Positions 1 through 8,170 are shown, counted from the stretch's first letter. The stretch is DNA of 64,000 bases from Pseudomonadota bacterium (GCA_021845925.1 JAJZUW010000011.1:1-64000), one strand, 5' to 3'. Program-made: numbers and translations. Notes: a model not told the origin generated them from the sequence alone.

Positions 1-87
1 GCCTGGATGAAAGACACGCTGGAAAAACTACCCGCCTGGCCGAACAGTCGGCTGGATGAACTGCTGCCGCTCAAAGCAGAAGCATAA
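1..87 (+). CDS. IS66-family transposase, C-terminal fragment (5' end outside window)
   Basis: Twenty-eight codons and a TAA stop in frame 1. The visible peptide (AWMKDTLEKLPAWPNSRLDE then LLPLKAEA) matches the short C-terminal domain of IS66 TnpC-type transposases, where a (D/E)xLxxxP...RIDELLP pattern is typical. No catalytic residues are in view. Whether the full gene is intact cannot be judged from this window. Confidence 0.65.
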   Translation, partial: AWMKDTLEKLPAWPNSRLDELLPLKAEA

Positions 88-126
88 ATCAACGGCCGGT
101 CATAGATGGGAGGGCTGGCCGCTTAC
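1..126 (+). mobile_element. 3' end of an IS66-family element
   Basis: The window opens inside a coding frame ending at 87 whose last residues read LDELLPLKAEA, matching the usual IS66 transposase tail (R-I/L-DELLP). The frame stop is followed by 39 bases ending in GGCCGCTTAC at 117-126. This is the reverse complement of a GTAAGC-type tip, the standard terminal sequence of IS66 elements. What follows (GACGGCC...) resumes a reading frame similar to AlpA-type regulators, so the IS boundary is placed at 126. Family assignment is from recognised motifs; the rest of the IS lies outside the window. Confidence 0.7.
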
Positions 127-280
127 GACGGCCGAAGCAGCTCCCTTCATCAACCGCCGTCCGCAAACGCTGCGCAAATGGGCCTGCCTTGAAAATGGAC
201 CCATTCGCCCGATTCGCATCAATGGCCGTTTGGCGTGGCGGGTAGCCGACCTGGAAGCATTGCTGCGAGGTGAAAAATGA
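56..280 (+). pseudogene. AlpA-like helix-turn-helix regulator, 5' end replaced by the IS
   Basis: The recognisable part is LTTAEAAPFINRRPQTLRKW followed by RINGRLAWRVADLEALL. This is a MerR/AlpA-type DNA-binding fold of about 60 residues, common as an excisionase or regulator next to integrated replicons. The homologous frame starts only after the IS66 tip at 126. The upstream codons from the ATG at 56 (MNCCRSKQKH...) are IS sequence read in another frame. The gene has thus lost its own start and promoter, but the IS happens to supply an in-frame ATG, so a chimeric 74-residue product is conceivable. The stop overlaps the next gene (ATGA), implying an operon. DNA binding is inferred from the fold. 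Confidence 0.6.
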
Positions 281-618
281 TTGCGCCTGCTGACCGTGGG
301 GACGGGGAGAGCAGGCGCGAGAACAACACCAGCAATTCTAGCAGCAAATTTGCCGGAACAGATAACCCGCGACACCTTCGCGCAATTCAAGCTTTGCAGC
401 GCAGCCCGATGCCAAGGGAACATTTGGACAAAGCCGCCGGATGCTCGAACGGACCGGAACTGATTGCTGAACTTCGCCGCCGTGGCCTTGAGGTGCCATG
501 CGCCAGAATCCCGGACCTTGACCGCGACGGGCTGCCTATTCGCCGGGGCGTGTATTACTTCACCGACAGCGACCGTCTGAAAATCGCCCGTTGGCTTTCT
601 TCGAGGGGCCGCCAATGA
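277..618 (+). CDS. Small winged-helix-like protein of the integrated element
   Basis: This 113-residue protein overlaps its upstream neighbour by ATGA and the primase gene by ATGA. The N-terminal 40 residues are polar and low in complexity (SRRENNTSNSSSK). The C-terminal part (residues ~40-113) has the layout of a winged-helix domain that begins RSPMPREHLDKAAGCSNGPE and continues LIAELRRRGLEVPCARIPDLDRDG, ending with a wing-like YYFTDSDRLKIARWL. Such proteins sit beside primase genes in phage-like and satellite elements; a replication or regulatory role is inference. I do not recognise a named family. Confidence 0.65.
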   Translation: MIAPADRGDGESRRENNTSNSSSKFAGTDNPRHLRAIQALQRSPMPREHLDKAAGCSNGPELIAELRRRGLEVPCARIPDLDRDGLPIRRGVYYFTDSDRLKIARWLSSRGRQ

Positions 619-2591
619 AAGAGCGCGAATTTTCAGCATTGCAGTCGATTGACCCAGGTTGCGACCGCGAAACATGGGTTAGGGCAGGCATGGCCGCGAA
701 GTCTGCGGGCCTTTCCCTGGAGGACTTCACGGACTGGAGCCGGGGAGCGTCGAACTTCGCCGGGGAGCGTGACTGCGCCCAAGTCTGGCGCTCATTCACT
801 GATGGACCAGTGAAAGCCGGAACACTTTTCAGCATGGCCGCTGATGCCGGATGGCAAGACCCTGCAAAGGGCCGCCAGAACGCATCAGGACAGCGCCAGA
901 ACGTGAAGCCGAAGCAATCACCTGCCCGCATTCAACAAACGCCGCATAGGCCCATTAAAGAGGCCGCAAACGCCTTTGAGGTTTGGGAGCAGTGCATACC
1001 TGCGACACTGGCCGATGCGTACATTAACCGCAAGCAAGGGATGCCTGACGGATTGCGCGTATATCCAACGAGTGCGCCGCCGCTGACCATCAAAGGCCAG
1101 AGTATGGCGGGTTTTCTGGTGGTGCCGTGCTGGAATGGTGGCAAGCTGCAAACGCTGCAATTCATTCCGCCGGACACTGGCCCGAAATTGAACCTGCCGG
1201 GTGCATCGTTTGGTGATGGCTTTTTCGCAGTGGGAGACATTGCGAAATCAGGCAAGGTTTTCATCGTGGAGGGAATCGGCCAGGCATGGGCCTGCAATCG
1301 CGCTACAGGATGCGCCGCTGTGGTTTGCTTTGGGGCTGGACGCATGGCGACCGTTACCGAAACCCTGCGCCGTGAACATCCATCGAGCCGCTTTGTGCTG
1401 GTGCCAGACAAAGGGAAGGAAATTCAGGCCGCCGAAATCGCAAGGCGGCTCAAGGCGGAATGGGTGGAGATGCCACAGGACAAGCCGAGCAATTACGATG
1501 CAAACGACCTGATGCAGGAACAGGGATTCGAGGCGCTCCGCGACCTGCTGGACCAGAGCAAGAAACCGCCTATGCGTTACAGGCTGATGAAGGCCGCCGA
1601 GATTGTGGACAGGCCGCCGTTGCGCTGGATGGTGCGCGGTGTATTGCCTGCCGAGGGAATCGCCGCACTGTATGGACCGAGCGCCAGCGGAAAGAGCTTC
1701 CTGGCCTTGGACCTTGCCGCCGCGATTGCTGCCGGGGCTGAGTGGTTTGGCTGTCGAGTAAATCAGGCTGGCGTGGTGTATGCCGCCCTGGAAGGTGAAG
1801 CCGGATTTTCCCAGCGGGTAAAGGCATGGCAACTGCACCACGACCAGGACATACCGGACACGCTGCAATTCATCATGCAACCCCTGGACCTGCGCACTGA
1901 CGACACGCGAGAACTGGCCGAGGCTGTCAATGCGTCCGGTGGCGCTGGTGGCCTGCTGGTGATTGATACCCTGAACCGCGCCGCATCGGGAGCCGATGAG
2001 AACTCATCCCAGGACATGGGGCAACTGATTGACGCGGCAAAAGCCCTGCAATCGAAGTTAGGCGGATTGGTGATGCTGATTCACCATTCCGGCAAGGACG
2101 CGACCAAGGGACTGCGCGGGCATTCGAGCCTGTATGCCGCACTGGATGCAGCAATCGAGGTTAAACGCGATAACGACCGCCGCGAGTGGTGCATTTCCAA
2201 ATCCAAGGACGGGAACGACAGCGCCGCGCATCCGTTCAGGCTGGAGGTGGTGGAGATAGGCGAGCATGACGACGGGGAGCTGATTACTTCCTGCGCCGTG
2301 GTGCCAGAGGAAGCCGCCGCCATTGCCACAAAGCGAAAAATCCCAAAGGGAGGAAATCAGCGCATCGTTTGGGATGCCTTGGGCGACCTGCTGAGGAAAT
2401 CGCAAGACTTTGGAAAGGCTGGAGCGCCAGGGGGCAGGCCATGCGTTGAACTGGAGGCCGCCATTACCGCGATTGCACCAAGCCTGACATGCGAGGACAA
2501 GCGCAAGCCTGAACGTACCAGGCAGGCGATTACCGGACTTGTCGCAAGCAAGACAATCGAGCATCGGGAAGGCTGGTTATGGGTGCCGTGA
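615..2591 (+). CDS. Primase-helicase (PriCT-2 / Toprim / RepA-like AAA ATPase)
   Basis: The predicted product is 658 residues. The ATG at 615 is chosen because it overlaps the preceding stop as ATGA and gives a natural N-terminus (MKEREFSALQSIDPGCDRET). Residues ~1-80 look like a PriCT-2 domain (WVRAGMAAKSAG...WRSFTDGPVKAGTLFSMA). Residues ~200-290 form a Toprim-like primase segment (VFIVEGIGQAWACNRATG). From ~345 there is a RecA/AAA_25 ATPase with Walker A GPSASGKS and Walker B LLVIDT. This architecture is known from replication proteins of phages, plasmids and integrative elements, where it primes and unwinds DNA at the element's origin. No integrase is in view. Confidence 0.85.
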   Translation: MKEREFSALQSIDPGCDRETWVRAGMAAKSAGLSLEDFTDWSRGASNFAGERDCAQVWRSFTDGPVKAGTLFSMAADAGWQDPAKGRQNASGQRQNVKPKQSPARIQQTPHRPIKEAANAFEVWEQCIPATLADAYINRKQGMPDGLRVYPTSAPPLTIKGQSMAGFLVVPCWNGGKLQTLQFIPPDTGPKLNLPGASFGDGFFAVGDIAKSGKVFIVEGIGQAWACNRATGCAAVVCFGAGRMATVTETLRREHPSSRFVLVPDKGKEIQAAEIARRLKAEWVEMPQDKPSNYDANDLMQEQGFEALRDLLDQSKKPPMRYRLMKAAEIVDRPPLRWMVRGVLPAEGIAALYGPSASGKSFLALDLAAAIAAGAEWFGCRVNQAGVVYAALEGEAGFSQRVKAWQLHHDQDIPDTLQFIMQPLDLRTDDTRELAEAVNASGGAGGLLVIDTLNRAASGADENSSQDMGQLIDAAKALQSKLGGLVMLIHHSGKDATKGLRGHSSLYAALDAAIEVKRDNDRREWCISKSKDGNDSAAHPFRLEVVEIGEHDDGELITSCAVVPEEAAAIATKRKIPKGGNQRIVWDALGDLLRKSQDFGKAGAPGGRPCVELEAAITAIAPSLTCEDKRKPERTRQAITGLVASKTIEHREGWLWVP

Positions 2592-2720
2592 ATTTCCCGA
2601 ACTTCCCGAAACATCCCGAAACGGGAGCGCCGGTCTTTCCCGAACTTCCCGCCCCCCCTATATAGGGGCGGGAGAAACGGGAACGGGAATCGGGAACAGG
2701 TGACAGGCGGGAAATTCATT
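2592..2720 (+). other. Repeat-rich intergenic segment, possible replication origin of the element
   Basis: A 16-bp direct repeat TTTCCCGAACTTCCCG occurs at 2593-2608 and 2636-2651, with a further CCCGAAAC copy between. To the right the motif recurs inverted as CGGGAACGGGAATCGGGAA (2678-2696). The two halves flank a perfect palindrome CCCCTATATAGGGG at 2655-2668. Iterons around a hairpin between a primase and a single-strand-binding-like gene suggest an origin or a replication-control site. This is inference; no function is shown by sequence alone. Confidence 0.45.
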
Positions 2721-2767
2721 CCTGGAGCAATGAAGTTTTTTCACTGGAACAACGAAAGGGCAGAGCG

Positions 2768-3139
2768 ATGATTGACGGACTGTTAGGCGGCAAACTTTAC
2801 GGCAAGGCCGCGAAGCGTACAGGGCAAAGCGGCAAGGCATTCACCACAGCAAAGGTACGAACCCCGACCACTGACGGTGATTCCATTTTCGTGAACGTGA
2901 TTACCTTTTCGGAGAGCGTGGGGGCTGCACTGCTGGCGCTGGATGATGGGGACAGCATCAGCCTTTCTGGTGCGCTGGCGGTGAAGGTATGGACCGACAA
3001 GAACGGTGAAACGCGCCCTGCCGTGGACATGGTGGCTTATGCCGTGATGACTTCCTACCACGTCACCCGGAAGCGTCAGGCGATGGACAAGCAGGCTGCG
3101 CAATCACAAGAGCCTGATTTTGATGATGAAGCGTTTTAG
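2768..3139 (+). CDS. Single-stranded-DNA-binding-like (OB-fold) protein of the element
   Basis: A 123-residue acidic protein. Its beta-rich core (SIFVNVITFSESVGAALLAL, then DGDSISLSGALAVKVWTDKN and GETRPAVDMVAY) follows the strand pattern of SSB-type OB folds. The tail QSQEPDFDDEAF is acidic and ends in Phe, like the partner-binding tip of bacterial SSB proteins. It lies downstream of the primase-helicase, consistent with a DNA-replication role. Exact ssDNA binding is inferred from fold and context. The gene is preceded by the repeat-rich segment, which may also hold its promoter. Confidence 0.65.
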   Translation: MIDGLLGGKLYGKAAKRTGQSGKAFTTAKVRTPTTDGDSIFVNVITFSESVGAALLALDDGDSISLSGALAVKVWTDKNGETRPAVDMVAYAVMTSYHVTRKRQAMDKQAAQSQEPDFDDEAF

Positions 3140-3310
3140 AGGAAGGTTGCTAGCCTGGAGCAAATGCGCGGCAAGCGTTTGTCCAAAAAACCGAACATTT
3201 TGCGCAAAAAAGGTGAACAGTGAAAATCAGGCTGGATGCCGGTTTGTGCGTCATCGTGAGCAGGATAACGTCGCATCGTTGCGAATAACGAACTTTTGGG
3301 AGGCAATGGC

Positions 3311-3535
3311 ATGGCAAACGGCTGGACACCAGAACGACGAGCACGTCAGGCGGAACTGATACGGGGCTGGAAACCTTGGAATCACTCTACAGGCCCGCGG
3401 ACGGATGCGGGCAAGGCCATATCATCAGCGAACCGCGAGAAGAGCTTGCAGGCCGCATCCGAAGCCGTGGAGCAGGCGAGGCGCAATCTGGTGGCCGCAC
3501 GGGCAAGGCTGGAACGGATGAAAAATCGGTCTTAG
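3311..3535 (+). CDS. Small conserved element protein (MANGWTPERR type)
   Basis: A 74-residue protein. The ATG at 3311 is chosen because GGAGG at 3299-3303 lies 7 bases upstream, and because the product then starts MANGWTPERRARQAELIRGW. This opening is common in small proteins of proteobacterial prophages and integrated elements, and residues 19-32 (GWKPWNHSTGPRTD) continue the conserved pattern. The C-terminal half is a charged helix (EAVEQARRNLVAARARLERM), likely a coiled coil. Function unknown. The 165 bases upstream (3140-3310) hold no gene I can support. Confidence 0.7.
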   Translation: MANGWTPERRARQAELIRGWKPWNHSTGPRTDAGKAISSANREKSLQAASEAVEQARRNLVAARARLERMKNRS

Positions 3536-3555
3536 AAGAACTGAATTTGATGCAA

Positions 3556-3590
3556 ACATCGCGCGCGCGCGCGATGTGGTTTTAAAATAT
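3556..3590 (+). terminator. Strong (CG)-repeat hairpin, terminator-like
   Basis: A perfect 22-base palindrome, ACATCGCGCGC and its complement (3556-3577), is followed by GGTTTTAAAA. It lies 21 bases after the last element gene and could end its transcript. The alternating CG core is also a potential Z-DNA-forming tract. Confidence 0.55.
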
Positions 3591-3670
3591 CCGATAAACG
3601 GATTTTTTCGCCTATGAAAAGCGGGCATTCCCCTGCAAACCCTACACCACCCCTACATGACCACCAAACA

Positions 3671-3700
3671 GCAAAAAGCCCGGCTATCGAAACCGGGCTA
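3671..3700 (-). terminator. Rho-independent terminator of tRNA-Lys(CTT)
   Basis: On the minus strand AGCCCGG (loop TTTCGATAG) CCGGGCT is followed by a run of T, about 15 bases past the tRNA CCA end. The tRNA thus keeps its own terminator, which means the integrated element ends before ~3670 or reconstitutes this segment. Confidence 0.8.
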
Positions 3701-3715
3701 ATTGCTTGATTATAT

Positions 3716-3791
3716 TGGTGGGTTGTCACGGGTTCGAACCGTGGACCTACGGATTAAGAGTCCGCTGCTCTACCAGCTGAGCTAACAACCC
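3716..3791 (-). tRNA. tRNA-Lys, anticodon CTT
   Basis: A 76-base gene with encoded CCA at the 3' end (3716-3718 on the complement). The acceptor stem GGGTTGT pairs with ACAACCC. The D loop has AGCTCAGCTGGTAGAGC, the anticodon arm GCGGA-CTCTTAA-TCCGT reads CTT (lysine, AAG codons), and the T arm has GGTTCGAACC. The 3' end faces the integrated element at 1-3.6 kb, and tRNA 3' ends are common integration sites. Confidence 0.97.
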
Positions 3792-4125
3792 ATATCCAGG
3801 CTGCCGGAGTGTCGAGTTGTCGGAGGGAGATTCAAGAAAATGATCTGATCCCGGAACAACCGAAGTCAATCAGGCAAACACGAAAGACGTCGATTGTATC
3901 TGGTAATGGCCCTGTTTTCAAGTGACTTGTGATTTGATGTCGTGATGTGACGTTTCTGGATGTTGTTGCGCGTTGTTGATCGAATGTGCGGATTGGCGCA
4001 TCAGCCGGGCAGTCAGCCAGTTCTTCGCATGGCATGCTGGTTGTGCGATTTTGAACCAGATGCAATACTGTTCCAGACCCTGTTCCAGAAAAATGGATTG
4101 GTAAACATCAACGGAGACAATGGTA
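3792..4125. other. Gene-free stretch between tRNA-Lys and the EF-hand protein gene
   Basis: About 330 bases with no coding frame I can support; short frames here lack ribosome sites and family similarity. It should hold the promoter of the minus-strand tRNA gene and that of the plus-strand gene at 4126. I see no clear repeat or terminator. Confidence 0.6.
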
Positions 4126-5973
4126 ATGACCGGCAACGAACAGCATGTCTGGCGATTTTTTCGGGTGGGTGGGTTCGATCAGGTTCGTCTGGATACAGCG
4201 GAAGACCTGCTGGCCATCGGCAAGCTGGACCAGAAATTGTGGGTTGCCTTGTCCTGTCCGGTGCAGGGTATCGAGTTTGATGCACGGACCCTGTCATTTG
4301 TGGATACCGATGCGGATGGTTTCATCCGGGCTGGTGAACTGATCCAGGCCGTTGAATGGGCCGGATCGCGTCTGGCACGCACGGCCGTTCTGGCAGAAAA
4401 GCTTGCCGGTGTTCCGGTATCGGCAATCCGTGCCGATGATGAGGAGGGGGCGGCAATCATGGCCGCCGCCCGTGCATTGCTGGCCGATACCGGAGCGGGA
4501 GATCTGATTACGGCGGAAGCCGCCAGCGAGGCCCAGGCCCGCCAGGTGGCGCGTGCGGAAGCCGACTGGATGGCGGCAAAGGATGCAGCCAGTCCTCTGG
4601 GAGATGCCACAGAGGCGGCCCATGCTGCGTTTCTGGCAGTGGCCGACAAGATTGATGACTGGTTCGTGCGTGGTGAACTGGCTGCTTACGATACGCGGGC
4701 TACCGATTTGCTGAATGCCGCAGAGGCCACTCTGGCAGGACTTTCTGCGACAACGCTTACGACCGATGCCGCCGACATTGCTGCCTTGCCGCTGGCGAAA
4801 ATTGTGCCAGACGGTGACTTGCCTCTGGTCACCGGACTCAATCCGGCCTGGGTGGCCCGCATGACGGATTTTCGTGATCTGTTGGTGTTGCCGTTATTGG
4901 GCGAGCGCCAGTCCATCTCGGCAACCGACTGGGCCGTTATCCGTCAGAAGCTGGCACCGTATGCCGCCTGGCTGGCTGCCAGACCAGACCCTGAATCGGC
5001 AGCGCCTGGCGTGAAAGAGCTGGAACGCCTGGCGCATTATGTCCGTGACCTGATGCCTCTGGCCAATAATTTTGTGTCATTTCGCGATTTCTATACCGGG
5101 CATGGCAAGGCTTCGTTCCAGATTGGCACCTTGTATCTGGATGGTCGTGCCTGTGATCTTTGCGTCTCGGTGCGTGATGCCGGCCGGCATGCCAGTCTTG
5201 CCGGCCTCGCCAGCATATATCTGGTTTATTGCGACTGCGTGCGCGGCGCTGAAAAAATGAGCATCGCTGCAGCCATGACGGCAGGGGATGCCGATCAGTT
5301 GATGGTGGGGCGCAACGGGATATTCTATGACCGCAAGGGCCGTGACTGGAATGCCACCATTACCCGTATTGTGGATCATCCGATCAGTTTGAGGCAGGCG
5401 TTCTGGTCTCCTTACAAACGATTGGCGCGATTTGTGGCAGAGCAGATCCAGAAATTCGCAGCCAAAAAGGACGCCCAGGCCGATACCATGCTGAAATCCC
5501 TGTCCGGAAAACCGGCGCAGGCTGCCAGCCAGCCAGCTGCGGCACCAACAGCGTTTGATGTGGGCAAATTTGCGGGTATTTTTGCAGCCATCGGGCTTGC
5601 GCTGGGCGCGCTCGGTACGGCACTGGCTTCTGTCATGACTGGACTGTTTGCGTTGACCTGGTGGCAATGGCCGCTGGTGGCTGTCGGTGCAATGATGCTG
5701 GTGTCTGGTCCGGCGATGCTGATCGCCTGGTCCAAACTGGTTGGACGCAATCTTGGTCCGATCCTGGACGCCAATGGTTGGGCGGTGAATACACGTGCAC
5801 GCATCAATATTCCGTTTGGTACAACCCTGACTCAGGTGGCCAGCCTGCCGGAAGGCGCCGAACGCAGCCTGTCGGACCCTTATGCGGACAAACCACTGCA
5901 CTGGGGCTGGTACGCAGGTCTGGTCTGCCTGCTTGGTCTGCTGGCTTTCTGGTGGTTTGTGCGGTTGCGCTAA
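4126..5973 (+). CDS. EF-hand-containing membrane-anchored protein of unknown function
   Basis: The product is 615 residues from the ATG at 4126, preferred over the ATG at 4120 because the GGAG at 4113-4116 is 9 bases away rather than 3. Residues ~60-75 contain a canonical calcium-binding loop DTDADGFIRAGE, with Asp at 1, 3 and 5, Gly at 6, Ile at 8 and Glu at 12. The middle is Ala-rich and helical. The C-terminus has two or three hydrophobic segments (KFAGIFAAIGLALGALGTAL, WQWPLVAVGAMMLVSGPAML and WGWYAGLVCLLGLLAFWWFV), so it should sit in the inner membrane. I recognise no named family; calcium binding is inferred from the loop only. Confidence 0.8.
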   Translation: MTGNEQHVWRFFRVGGFDQVRLDTAEDLLAIGKLDQKLWVALSCPVQGIEFDARTLSFVDTDADGFIRAGELIQAVEWAGSRLARTAVLAEKLAGVPVSAIRADDEEGAAIMAAARALLADTGAGDLITAEAASEAQARQVARAEADWMAAKDAASPLGDATEAAHAAFLAVADKIDDWFVRGELAAYDTRATDLLNAAEATLAGLSATTLTTDAADIAALPLAKIVPDGDLPLVTGLNPAWVARMTDFRDLLVLPLLGERQSISATDWAVIRQKLAPYAAWLAARPDPESAAPGVKELERLAHYVRDLMPLANNFVSFRDFYTGHGKASFQIGTLYLDGRACDLCVSVRDAGRHASLAGLASIYLVYCDCVRGAEKMSIAAAMTAGDADQLMVGRNGIFYDRKGRDWNATITRIVDHPISLRQAFWSPYKRLARFVAEQIQKFAAKKDAQADTMLKSLSGKPAQAASQPAAAPTAFDVGKFAGIFAAIGLALGALGTALASVMTGLFALTWWQWPLVAVGAMMLVSGPAMLIAWSKLVGRNLGPILDANGWAVNTRARINIPFGTTLTQVASLPEGAERSLSDPYADKPLHWGWYAGLVCLLGLLAFWWFVRLR

Positions 5974-6252
5974 CTGTGTCAACCGGCGTGGCTCCGGCAT
6001 GCTGGGCCACGCGTATCCGGCATGTGGTGGATTTCTGCACGATTCGTTCGGTATCGGCAAAAATGTGAATATATTTGTTGCAATTGTGCAAAATAGGGCG
6101 CATAGTTCTGTTTGCGATTCTCAAGTTCAGTTATCAGTTGTTCGGTGCAGTTCCCGCCTTTGCGGTTTCCTTCCATTCTTCGTGTTGCCGTCTTGACCTT
6201 CGTATCCCGGGGAGCTTTATCCCCAATTCTTTGTTTTGATGGAGATTCAAAA

Positions 6253-6456
6253 ATGGCAACAGGTACAGTCAAATGGTTCAACGATTCGAAGGGCTTTGGT
6301 TTCATCACACCTGAAAATGGTGGCGATGACCTCTTTGCACACTTCTCGGCAATCCAGGAAAGCGGTTTCAAAACCCTGAAAGATGGTCAACGCGTTTCTT
6401 TCGATGTCACCACAGGCCCCAAGGGACTGCAGGCATCCAATATCCGTTACGCTTGA
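6253..6456 (+). CDS. cspA: Cold-shock protein (CspA family)
   Basis: A 67-residue single-domain cold-shock protein. The two RNA-binding motifs are intact: RNP1 as KGFGFI and RNP2 as DLFAHFSAI. It starts at the ATG at 6253, with GGAG at 6241-6244 eight bases upstream; longer frames upstream are in the untranslated leader. CspA-family proteins bind single-stranded RNA and DNA and melt secondary structure. The 279-base gap after the previous gene leaves room for the long 5' leader typical of cold-inducible csp genes. Ends just before a strong terminator. Confidence 0.95.
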   Translation: MATGTVKWFNDSKGFGFITPENGGDDLFAHFSAIQESGFKTLKDGQRVSFDVTTGPKGLQASNIRYA

Positions 6457-6515
6457 TTGTTTGCATTCCTTCAGACGCTGTTCTGTGCTTGTGCGCAGAC
6501 AGCTTCTACCGGAAG

Positions 6516-6539
6516 AGCCCGGCATTTGCCGGGCTTTTT
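6516..6539 (+). terminator. Rho-independent terminator after cspA
   Basis: AGCCCGGC-ATTT-GCCGGGCT followed by five T, 60 bases past the cspA stop and 26 bases before the infA start. Confidence 0.9.
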
Positions 6540-6564
6540 CATTTTCATGCGTGGAGATTGCCGG

Positions 6565-6825
6565 ATGGCCAAAGAAGAACTGCTGGAAATGAATGGGGTG
6601 GTCAACGAAGTTCTGCCTGATTCACGTTTTCTGGTGATACTGGAAAACGGACACAAACTGATTGCCTATACCGCTGGAAAAATGCGCAAGCATCATATCC
6701 GCATCATCGCCGGTGACAAGGTATCCTTGGAGTTGTCACCCTATGACCTCAGCAAGGGGCGCATCATGTTCCGTCACCTTGAACGTCAGAATTTTGGCAC
6801 GCCTCAACACAAGCGAAAATTCTGA
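6565..6825 (+). CDS. infA: Translation initiation factor IF-1 (infA-like)
   Basis: An 86-residue S1/OB-fold protein starting [20 protein letters not shown]. It contains the IF-1 core [20 protein letters not shown] and a basic C-terminal extension ending QHKRKF. IF-1 binds the 30S A site with IF-2 and IF-3. Classical IF-1 is about 72 residues; a longer IF-1 like this one is common in betaproteobacteria as an additional copy next to a cold-shock gene. The cspA neighbour suggests a role in translation during cold or stress, which is inference. GGAG at 6553-6556 lies 8 bases upstream of the chosen start. Confidence 0.9.
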   Translation: MAKEELLEMNGVVNEVLPDSRFLVILENGHKLIAYTAGKMRKHHIRIIAGDKVSLELSPYDLSKGRIMFRHLERQNFGTPQHKRKF

Positions 6826-6913
6826 TCGACGCATTACATCCACCTGCTTGATAAGCTGAGCGGAAGACGAGAGTATTGGAGTGTGACTCAGTCTGTACGA
6901 CAAGGAAAATCTA

Positions 6914-8170
6914 GTGACACCTTCCACTATCGAGCAGGTCGGCGCAGTCTTGTTTGCTGTTGCCATCTTGCATACCTTTGCTACCAAGTTTTTTGAGCAC
7001 CTGGCGCATACCCGACCGGCACACGCTGGATTGTGGCACTTGTTGGGCGAAACGGAGGTTGTATTTGGCTTCTGGGCGATGGTTCTGGTCGTAGCCATGT
7101 TCGCCACCAATGGCTCGAAAACGGCAATAGAGTACATTGACTCACGCAACTTTAACGAACCGATGTTCGTCTTCGTGATCATGGTGATCGCTGGAACTCG
7201 CCCCATTTTGCAGACTGTTATGACCAGCGTTCGTTTAACCGCGCAAGCATTGCACTTGCCCGGGAGCATGGGAACTTACTTGGTCGTTATGGCCGTGGTT
7301 CCATTGTTGGGCTCTTTCATCACCGAACCTGCGGCCATGACGCTGGCCGCACTGATCTTAGCCGACAGCTTTTTTGGTAGAGATATCTCATCGCGTTTGA
7401 AGTACGCAACTCTGGGCGTTCTGTTTGTGAATATCTCTATCGGCGGCACGCTGACACCGTTTGCTGCGCCACCTGTTCTGATGGTGGCTAGGCAATGGAA
7501 CTGGGACATGTCCTCCATGCTATTGTTATTTGGTTGGAAAGCAGTTGTCGCAGTGATTGTGAATGCATTGAGTGCAACGTTGCTGTTTCGCCATGAATTG
7601 AGTCAATTGTCACCAGAAGACGGTAGCGGTAAACATCCGGTTCCCGGAGCATTGGTGCTTGTGCATCTGGCATTTCTTGTTGGTGTCGTGGTATTTGTCC
7701 ACCACCCAGCAGTGTTCATGGGGCTGTTCCTCCTTTTTCTTGGCGTTGCCCATGCTTATCGACACTACCAGGAACGCTTGATATTGCGCGAAGGTTTGCT
7801 TGTCGCTTTCTTTCTGGCCGGGTTGGTAGTACTCGGTGACCAGCAGCAATGGTGGCTTCAATCTGTATTAATGCGTATGAATAGTGCGCTGATATTCTCT
7901 GGATCGGTCATCTTGACGGCCTTCATTGACAACGCGGCATTGACCTACCTTGGTTCACTGGTGGAAGGATTGTCTGACGGTTTCAAGTATGCTCTTGTTG
8001 CCGGGGCAGTCACGGGTGGGGGATTAACCATCATTGCGAATGCGCCAAATCCGGCAGGCATCGCTATCCTGCGCGGTTATTTCGAGGATGGCGCCGTGAA
8101 TCCGATGGGATTGCTGGTCGCTGCCCTGGCTCCAACTATCGTTGCTGCGCTGGCATTCAAACTTCTTTAA
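6914..8170 (+). CDS. Putative Na+/H+ antiporter-family membrane protein
   Basis: A 418-residue polytopic membrane protein starting with GTG at 6914, with AAGGAAA just upstream. It has about ten or more hydrophobic segments. Conserved-looking polar stretches are GSFITEPAAMTLAALILADS, GGTLTPFAAPPVL and AFIDNAALTYLGSLVEGLSD, the last two with the Gly/Pro/Asp layout of ion-transporter family helices. I recognise it as the putative Na+/H+ antiporter family (DUF1504 type), so it likely exchanges Na+ for protons. Base composition is somewhat more AT-rich than the neighbours. The substrate is not shown by sequence. Confidence 0.75.
   Translation: MTPSTIEQVGAVLFAVAILHTFATKFFEHLAHTRPAHAGLWHLLGETEVVFGFWAMVLVVAMFATNGSKTAIEYIDSRNFNEPMFVFVIMVIAGTRPILQTVMTSVRLTAQALHLPGSMGTYLVVMAVVPLLGSFITEPAAMTLAALILADSFFGRDISSRLKYATLGVLFVNISIGGTLTPFAAPPVLMVARQWNWDMSSMLLLFGWKAVVAVIVNALSATLLFRHELSQLSPEDGSGKHPVPGALVLVHLAFLVGVVVFVHHPAVFMGLFLLFLGVAHAYRHYQERLILREGLLVAFFLAGLVVLGDQQQWWLQSVLMRMNSALIFSGSVILTAFIDNAALTYLGSLVEGLSDGFKYALVAGAVTGGGLTIIANAPNPAGIAILRGYFEDGAVNPMGLLVAALAPTIVAALAFKLL

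Noticed and set aside
3164-3310. Short frames (19-22 codons) between the SSB-like gene and the MANGWTPERR gene
   Set aside because: Too short, without family pattern or ribosome site.
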